Shown: one piece after another, positions 1 through 64,000 of the stretch
How positions within the stretch are numbered: the stretch's first letter is position 1
Layout: every line of letters begins with the position of its first letter
The notes under the pieces: generated by a model
The model's input: only the letters and a program-made list of their open reading frames with translations
Told to the model about the DNA's origin: nothing
Database searches by the model: none
NCBI GenBank assembly: GCA_032207245.1
Contig: CM063509.1
Location: forward strand, 10,633,085-10,697,084
Direction of reading: 5' to 3'
DNA: 64,000 bases
DNA from: Pardosa pseudoannulata
Taxonomy: Eukaryota > Arthropoda > Arachnida > Araneae > Lycosidae
Program-made: the position numbers and the translations under genes

Positions 1-225
1 TATTTTTTATTTTTTCCCAGCAGATACTATTAAACTTCTTGAGTAAATATTTGTTTATGTGAGCAAAATTACATAAATAAATTTTGAGGGTTTTATAATT
101 ATTAAACCTGAAAATTGAGCCTTGGTAGTCAAAAGTTTCTGTTTACAAATTGATTAAGCCCTTTCAAGTAATGAAATACATTTGCATCACTGCTTTTAAT
201 AAATTAAAATTATAATAGGACTAAC

Positions 226-57609
<57,384 letters not shown>

Positions 57610-57807
57610 TTCTATTCAGATGCAGACTAAATAATGCAGTGGTTAATTTACACTGCAGCGTCAGGTGTTTAGGAAAAATAACATTTCTATAGAAATTATC
57701 TACAGATATATATGAGATGAATTTTTTGAAGCAGTCTAACCAATTCCTTCCTTCGAAAGTGGTAGCTTGTTTTCCACTTTTCCAGCTCCATAACAACAGC
57801 ATTGAAA
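57610..57807 (-). other. MADD: Probable MADD 5' UTR part of exon 1
   Basis: Upstream of the start codon the minus strand holds a strong 3' splice site at 57808 (a long pyrimidine run ending TTTAATAG). The 198 nt from 57807 to the ATG have stops in the MADD frame, the nearest being TGA at codon -3. A weaker acceptor-like TTATTTAG lies at 57627. I infer that a spliced non-coding leader joins here; no TATA box or promoter is recognisable. Confidence 0.5.
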
Positions 57808-57984
57808 CTATTAAAGAGAAAAAAAAAAGGAATAATTTTGCTGACTTTTTAAAAATGTTTAATTAAATTAAATTTTTAAAATTAAATTCTTGACATACAA
57901 TGATTTATTTAATTATTTTGCCATAAAATGTAACTTATACATTTTACTTCATATATTAATATATTAAATAAATCCAGAAATTAG

Positions 57985-58545
57985 AAAAAGAATTACTGCA
58001 GCCAATCGCTGTTTTTTTGGTTTAAAATCACTACTGAAATCCTACTTGATAAAAAGAAACACAAAGATATTACTGTATAAGGTATTGATCAAGTCCGTTT
58101 TGACTTATGCCTCGGAGACTTGGACTCTAACAAAAAAAGAAGAGAGGATGTTGGCAACCTTTGAAAGGAAGATCCTGCGAACCATCTTTGGTGCTGTCTT
58201 TAAAAATAACAACTGGAGAAAAAGATATAATTTTGAATTATATAAGATCTTTAACAGTGATGATGTTATCAAATCTATAAAGCTGAATAGAATGAGATGG
58301 GCAGGACATGTAATGAGAATGAGCCCCGAACGAACAACTTTGAGGGTTTTTAATGCACTCCCTTCTAATAAAAGACCAAAAGGAAGGCCTAAGAAACGGT
58401 GGAAAGACTGTGTGGATGAAGATTTTGCCATCTTAAAGGTAAAAAACTGGAGATCAATTGCTGGGAGAAGGGCAGATTGGTAAAAGCTTCTAAGGAAGGC
58501 CCAGGCCCACAAAGGGCTGTCGGGCCAATGCTGATGATGATTAAT
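57985..58545 (+). mobile_element. RTE-like LINE, 3' end only
   Basis: The segment begins in reverse-transcriptase C-terminal sequence (RITAANRCFFGLKSLL) and ends in the typical tail AAGGGCTGTCGGGCCAATGC followed by short TGATGATGAT repeats. It is a 5'-truncated non-LTR retrotransposon, inserted opposite to MADD about 0.4 kb upstream of the start codon. The class is judged from the conserved C-terminal protein and the tail. Confidence 0.85.
58046..58483 (+). pseudogene. Truncated LINE reverse transcriptase C-terminus (open 145 codons)
   Basis: Reads KVLIKSVLTYASETWTLTKK, ERMLATFERKILRTIFG, RMRWAGHVMRM and RPKGRPKKRWKDCVDEDF, ending RADW. This is the conserved region C-terminal to the polymerase fingers and palm in RTE-type non-LTR elements common in arthropods. 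The catalytic YADD region lies upstream and is missing. The frame upstream of 58046 stays similar in sense (AANRCFFGLKSLL) but is broken, so the piece is dead though young. Confidence 0.85.
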
Positions 58546-59389
58546 ATATTAATAAATCATGAAGAGTATGGAAAGAAAATTTTTACTCAGAAATTCAAGC
58601 TATACAGCTGTAATTATATACCTAAACATGACTAATATTAATAAATAACTCAATTTTAGGGGGAAAAAAGGAGAAAAACCTGTATGTTTTCTAGAATTCA
58701 TAATTAGTTTGAATATAAAAATTTGAATGGTGCAAGTACTGTAATGCAACTTAGACGTAACAAGTATAATTCACCAAAATTTGTTTTTGATGGATGGGAA
58801 GTATATTATTAGATTATTAATTTGCTTCACTTGTGCAATGATTTTGGTTTGTTAACAATTTTCAAGATGCCCCAACTTCCCAGAGTCCAATTTCTGCATT
58901 AAAGGTTTTTTGTAGTCCCAAGTTTACATCAATATAATAAAATAATGTGCATTTTTTTTCAATATCTTGAATATTTTTCTCAGTCCTGACAACTCTGAGC
59001 TACAAAGAATTGCCTGTGTGTGTGTATATTATATTTTAATGTTAGAAATAATGAACTTTGAATCTTTTAAATTGCAATTAATATTTTGAACACATGATTT
59101 TTTTTAAAGAAACACAAAACAAATAAGGCTGACAAGAATGAGTTCTTTGGTTTCATATTAAAATTATAAACTGCTATTATTTAAGTTTATGTTTTGGCAT
59201 CAAAGTTTCTGTCCCATCACTTTCTTTATAGATGCCTTATCTCATAAAAATATACATTTATGTTATCTTACAAACGTTAAATATTAATTGTATATGAAAC
59301 CTTAATTAGTAATGACAACTAACAATGTTTTAAAGTAATTTTGATTTACACATCAGAAAATTAACATCTTTATAAAATGAAATTTTTAC

Positions 59390-59477
59390 CTTTCTAATAC
59401 ATAGCTGTAACTCAGAAAATATGTTTTCCGTAATTTTAACTAAGTGCGTCCATTTGTCCTGATGTAACAAGGAATTT
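59390..59477 (-). other. Candidate exon upstream of MADD, owner unknown
   Basis: 88 nt between a good acceptor (TTTTTTTATTCTATTTAG) and a donor AAAG|GTAAAA. One frame is fully open and reads NSLLHQDKWTHLVKITENIF and then SELQLCIRK, which looks protein-like. That frame needs a preceding exon ending in phase 2, which I could not supply. It may be a MADD leader exon, a coding exon of an unrelated minus-strand gene, or chance. Confidence 0.3.
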
Positions 59478-60365
59478 CTAAATAGAATAAAAAAATAACA
59501 TACACTATAATTCCACATCTCTATTACTGTAATTATAAAATTACAATAATATATAAATATTTGAAAAATGAAATATATAAATATTTAAAATATCACACTT
59601 TTTCATCACAATTACTCATCAATTGTTCTGCCATTTTATAAACAATATACTTGAAGTACTATTTTTACTTCTGTGAGATGTTTAAAGAAATTCTAAGCTC
59701 TTCTAAAAAATAACACAAAATAATTTTCTAATTTAAAAAAATGATAAATTCTTAAACATTAAGTACATAGATTTCAATCAGATACATTACACACATAGTT
59801 ACTATTTAAAACAAAATCTAGCATTACTAAGTTCTCAAAAAGTAATTCTTTTTTTAATCAAAAACTGTTTTTAAAAAGCAAATGTTTAGATAAAAGATAT
59901 TTTTGTGCTTTATGCTTCTCGTTATATTACAAAACTGGTTCTACAAATTTAATTAACTTGCTATAAAACATTTATGCATTATACTTCATACATCTGATAT
60001 ATTAATAAATGATTAATAGTAGGGAAAGAAAACTTTTACTGAGAAATTCAAGCTATGCATAGAATTACTTTTTTTTTTTTTTTTTTTTTAAAGGAGGTAA
60101 AATCTACATGCTTATTAGAATTTCTAATTAGTTTGAATATAAAAACTTGAACTTATACTTCTTGTTTATAATTATGTAAATCACAAATCTATAACTAAAT
60201 AAAAATTAAACAAAACTTTAAATGTACAAATCTTTAATAAATACTGTATATGTATTACTCATGGAGAGGAGTTTACTTTTCAGACATTTATGAACATTTT
60301 AAATTCAGATCAGTTAGGAAAAAAATTTTAATACCTTTACCCAATTTCAAATATTCTTTATACAT

Positions 60366-61046
60366 TAGCATATAACCTGTCATATAACGGTTTAGTAAAA
60401 TTTTTAATTTTCTAGAATTATAAAGTACCCTATGAGGCAGGCAAAAAAAATGGTATGTTTTTTTGCTGAGAATTATCTTGCAGCAAAAATTAATCCATGA
60501 TTATATTTTAAATTATCACATATGTACTTAATCTATTATTTAAACCAAATAAAAAAAGAAAACTATTTCATAATATCTATCTTTAGGGATAAAACGTATG
60601 AAAATAATGCAGACAATATTTACATAATTTAAAATAAGAAATGATTAAATGAGATGGTTAAAGGAATGATGTCATAATGTTACAAAAAAATGTTATTTTT
60701 ACCTATTTATTATGGGATAAATTGATAAATTTAATCACCTGCTCTTAACTGGGGAATATAGGGCTTGAAAAAATGGCATTAAACGCTTGAAAATGGTGAA
60801 AGGGTGGATTTCTAATGTTTTAAAGGTGACAGTATTTTTTGCTATGATAGGAAGCATATTTATACCAATTTATTTTAGAATCAGATCAACAGTTTAGGAG
60901 AAGATAAACTTGGCTTGCTTTGAATTTTGCTAATCCTAACTCATCACGTATCCAATATGGATGCCTCTTTCCATTCCAGGTCTGACTGTTTCATAAATTC
61001 GAGGACAGACAGACAGACAGCTTAGGCTATTGTTATATAAGGGAAA
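60366..61046 (+). repeat. Dispersed repeat family D1, copy 3
   Basis: Starts TTAGCATATAACCTGTCATA and ends GACAGACAGACAGCTTAGGC followed by TATTGTTATATAAGGG. Colinear with 17032-17683. Confidence 0.6.
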
Positions 61047-61504
61047 CAAGGTTTTAATAAATTTTTTAAATATTCACTTAATTCAGAAAGCAATAACTCT
61101 TTTTCAAAGAAATGCACTTATTCTCTTTTATCCTCAATATTCCCTTTTAAAAATTTCCACTACAAAACAATTGTCAAAGTGGTGCCAAATGATGTGACAT
61201 TCAACTTTTAATAGTTCTATTTAATAATTAAAAGCACGATGAAAAAATAAATTATTTAAAAGTAAAGTATAGTCGTGTTTTAATAAATATTATTAATAAC
61301 TGTTGTAAAATTTTTCAAATAGAATAATAAAAAAAATAAAAAATAAATAAAAAAAAAATTGCACTAACATTTTAGCTAAACAACCAATTTTTATTTTTAT
61401 TTAAAACATCAAAAAAAGCCTTGTATAAATGAGCTGAAGTGATTCTCAATTTTTGATTAAAGATGAGAGGTTTTTATAAAAATTTTGCCAAAATATAAAC
61501 TTAC

Positions 61505-61529
61505 CATGTCTCAATAAATGGGAATTTAG
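61505..61529 (-). other. Candidate 25-nt micro-exon, owner unknown
   Basis: CTAAATTCCCATTTATTGAG plus 5 nt, bounded by TTCAAAATTTAG and ACATG|GTAAGT. The donor is good and the acceptor fair. It joins neither neighbouring candidate exon in an open frame across all three, so it is at best leader sequence. Confidence 0.15.
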
Positions 61530-62124
61530 CTAAATTTTGAAATAATTGTTAAAGTGTTATGAGAATACTTATTCGGATATTCTTACAAACCATAAGTTAT
61601 ATTAGGCTTCACTGCAGTTTAGGGTACCCCCATTATTCAATTCTTTACCTATATGTATCATTGCCAAGAATGCAAGTATTCTTCCAAAGATTTTTTAAAA
61701 ATAATTTCAAAAACTATTCTAAAACAATGATAATTTTAAAATCTATACTAATAAAATAATTTACAAATGCACAAATTTGGTACAATGCAATTGTGTATAA
61801 AATTTTTGTATCTGTTTTTGCTCATAATTTATACTTTTTATTGCATTTTTGTTGCTTTATAAAAAAGTAAGTACCAATAATTTCTGTTGAGTTTCTAGTA
61901 AGATTCTATTAATTAAGAAAATTTGAAAAATACTCTCCATACATTTGCAAATTTAAAAGTTCTATCTATACTACATTTTTTTACTATTTTAGTACTTACA
62001 GTTTTAAGCTTTTTATTACTTTATGGATGTTTATCATCACCATCTTAAATGGTATGCTGGCACTATTGATGCCAAAAAACAAGGGGGCATCTAAAACTGC
62101 ATTTTTACCATTATATTATAAGTG

Positions 62125-62919
62125 CAGTGAAACCTGCTTAAGAAGTTTTCCAAGAGCCTAACTGATTAAAACTTCTTAAGCGGGAAAACTTCTTAAACGG
62201 CAAATCGGGCAATAAGCATTATTTACTTATGTATGTGTGTATGTGTATATATATATATTTGTATATATAAATATAAATATATATATGGTAAAACCCACTT
62301 TAGAAGTTTTCTAAGGGAATGGAAAGAGAAAACTTCTTAAACGAAATTATTATTTTTTTTTTTTTAAACAAAATAATCACATAGATGAGGAGAGATTCTT
62401 TTTTCTCTATAAAATATATAATCAATAGGTTTGGTTTTTCTACAAAATTTACATTTTTTACATACTTAAAAAATCAGCTGATAAAGGAAAACAACATAAT
62501 TACCTTAGAATATCTTTAATTCAGCTAAGAAATTTTGCTTTAAACACTGCTGGAATTGATTTTACAGAAAAAATCGGTTGTTTTTTATTGGAAATTTGTA
62601 ATTTATCGCAGTCGAGTTGTCTTAAGCTTTTAAAAACTTCTTCAGGCACATTTTAAATAAAAATGACAACAATCGTCTTCAGCCATAAACATTGACCTTT
62701 ACAAACAGAAAGAGAGGAGGGGAAAAAACAGTAATCGAAAGGCAGCAATAAACGCATTCAGTAAGTAAACTTAGAAATGAAAGAAAACTTTTTAAGTGGG
62801 AAAGAGTTTGGAACGAAATTTTATAAACGGGTTATTTCAACATTGTATGAATAGGGGGAAAATGGGTGCCAAAAATATAAACTTCTTAAGTGGGAAAACT
62901 TCTTAAATGGGTTTTACTG
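62125..62919. mobile_element. pogo/Tigger-like non-autonomous element, copy 2 (795 bp)
   Basis: Direct homologue of 54391-55238 along its whole length, starting CAGTGAAACCTGCTTAAGAA and ending AATGGGTTTTACTG, followed by TA. The left TA is mutated. Confidence 0.75.
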
Positions 62920-63126
62920 TATATAAACCAAATTTCTGAAATTTTATGAAAATGAGATAATAAAAATATATCTAACACAATCACTTATTAAATATGAAAA
63001 TTAACTTTTTCTTTGTTCTTTAAATCAAGTATTTAAAAATATAGTTTAAAAATATATCTCAGCATATCATAAAACAAGATACAAAAATAAATTTATAGAA
63101 ACAAAAACATATAAAGATTAGCATAC

Positions 63127-63201
63127 TTGAATCAGTAATACTTCTGTCATCTTTACAATGGAATCAAATACCAGAACAACACTAACACTGATACCTATGG
63201 C
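63127..63201 (-). other. Candidate exon upstream of MADD, owner unknown
   Basis: 75 nt between an acceptor TAACTTTAG and a donor CAA|GTATGC. One frame is open: AIGISVSVVLVFDSIVKMTE and VLLIQ. The acceptor pyrimidine tract is weak. No family recognised. It could belong to the MADD leader or to a different minus-strand gene that extends off the right end. Confidence 0.28.
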
Positions 63202-63750
63202 CTAAAGTTAAATAAATGAAATAATTAGAACTTGACACATTTATTAAAAAATAAAAATTTTCATGCTATGATGCATGTAAATAGAAAAAAATATATAATA
63301 AATAGCACATACACAGGGATATTTATAAATAAAAAAATATACACTATATCAATTTTTAAAATTGGTTTAGTATTGACATTAATATATTATACAAAATGAA
63401 ATAGCATATGTTTTTAAGAAGAAAATTTAAATCCATTTATAGTTCAAATTATTTTTTAAAAATTATAAGTAAAATGGATACATTTACAGAAAAAAATAAA
63501 AACATAATACTAGATATTTTTTACTATCATAAATTTCTAATTTGAGAAGAAATACACACATTAAATTGTTAATTTTTTATTCAAAAAACTTAAATTATTA
63601 TATGTGTATGTAAAATATATTTAATAGTAAAACATTTAGTAAAACTAATAATTATCAAAATAGAAAATTTACTAAAAATTACAAAAGAAAAAAAAAGTAT
63701 ACTAGCTGTTATATACATTTTTGAAACCAAGAGCTAAATTTTAAACGTAG

Positions 63751-63798
<48 letters not shown>

Positions 63799-64000
63799 AC
63801 TGAAGTAATAAAACAATTTGTTTTTTTAAAAATCATGTAAATGTTTGATTATTTATTTTAAAGTCACGAAATTTAGAAAAAAAAAATTATCACACAAAAT
63901 ATCTCATAAAAAATAATCCTGCGGAATAAAGTCAATTTAAAATACTTTTAAAGATTCACATGTTTAATAAAAATGATTAAAAACTCAGCAAAATATCTGG

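Noticed and set aside
1..225. Search for the last MADD exon
   Set aside because: No sequence resembling CRELYYC or the conserved C-terminus in any minus-strand frame, so it lies beyond the window.
58105..58512. 135-codon minus-strand frame opposite the LINE
   Set aside because: Antisense shadow of the reverse transcriptase remnant; no motif.

Overview
The window is one AT-rich stretch of animal nuclear genome, most likely arthropod. The chelicerate guess (spider, scorpion or horseshoe crab type) is inference from the very AT-rich long introns, the tRNA-derived SINE, the RTE-like LINE and the many TIR transposons; nothing here fixes the species. There is no operon structure, no CRISPR and no prokaryotic signal.

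One large gene on the minus strand fills positions 226 to 57609: the orthologue of MADD / DENN-MADD / Rab3-GEP (C. elegans AEX-3), a DENN-domain exchange factor for Rab3/Rab27-class GTPases. I traced 26 coding exons by homology and splice sites. All intron phases agree and the exons sum to 4728 nt, exactly 1576 codons. The start codon is at 57609, with an in-frame TGA three codons upstream. The uDENN, cDENN and dDENN blocks are in exons 1-8 (57609 to 41758). A long acidic, Ser/Thr-rich linker with an Ala/Arg/Glu helix is in exons 9-16. The conserved middle module is in exons 17-18, a second Ser-rich linker in exons 19-22, and the death-domain-like and C-terminal module in exons 23-26. Roughly the last 60-80 residues and the 3' UTR lie off the left end.

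The 57610-57807 stretch is probable 5' UTR behind a strong acceptor. Further right (57.8-64 kb) are an RTE-like LINE 3' end, three short exon-like segments of uncertain ownership, a copy of an unclassified dispersed repeat and a pogo-like element.

The introns carry a dense and datable set of mobile elements. Two hAT-type non-autonomous elements have perfect 8-bp target duplications (27088-28228, 51232-51906). A degenerate hAT family has two copies; one is split by a solo LTR and still carries a 177-codon ORF with a hAT C-terminal-like motif. Several families are flanked by TTAA (piggyBac-like), and one family of about 0.9 kb has three copies. There are nested Tigger-like elements, two pogo-like elements, a Tc1 remnant with its middle deleted, two TG...CA solo-LTR pairs, and a tRNA-derived SINE with a (CCAAA)n tail and a 15-bp target duplication. 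I found no second convincing protein-coding gene and no evidence of a new molecular system. The most useful points are the full MADD gene model, two tandem splice acceptors in its linker, a direct repeat flanking exon 13, and the transposon archaeology.
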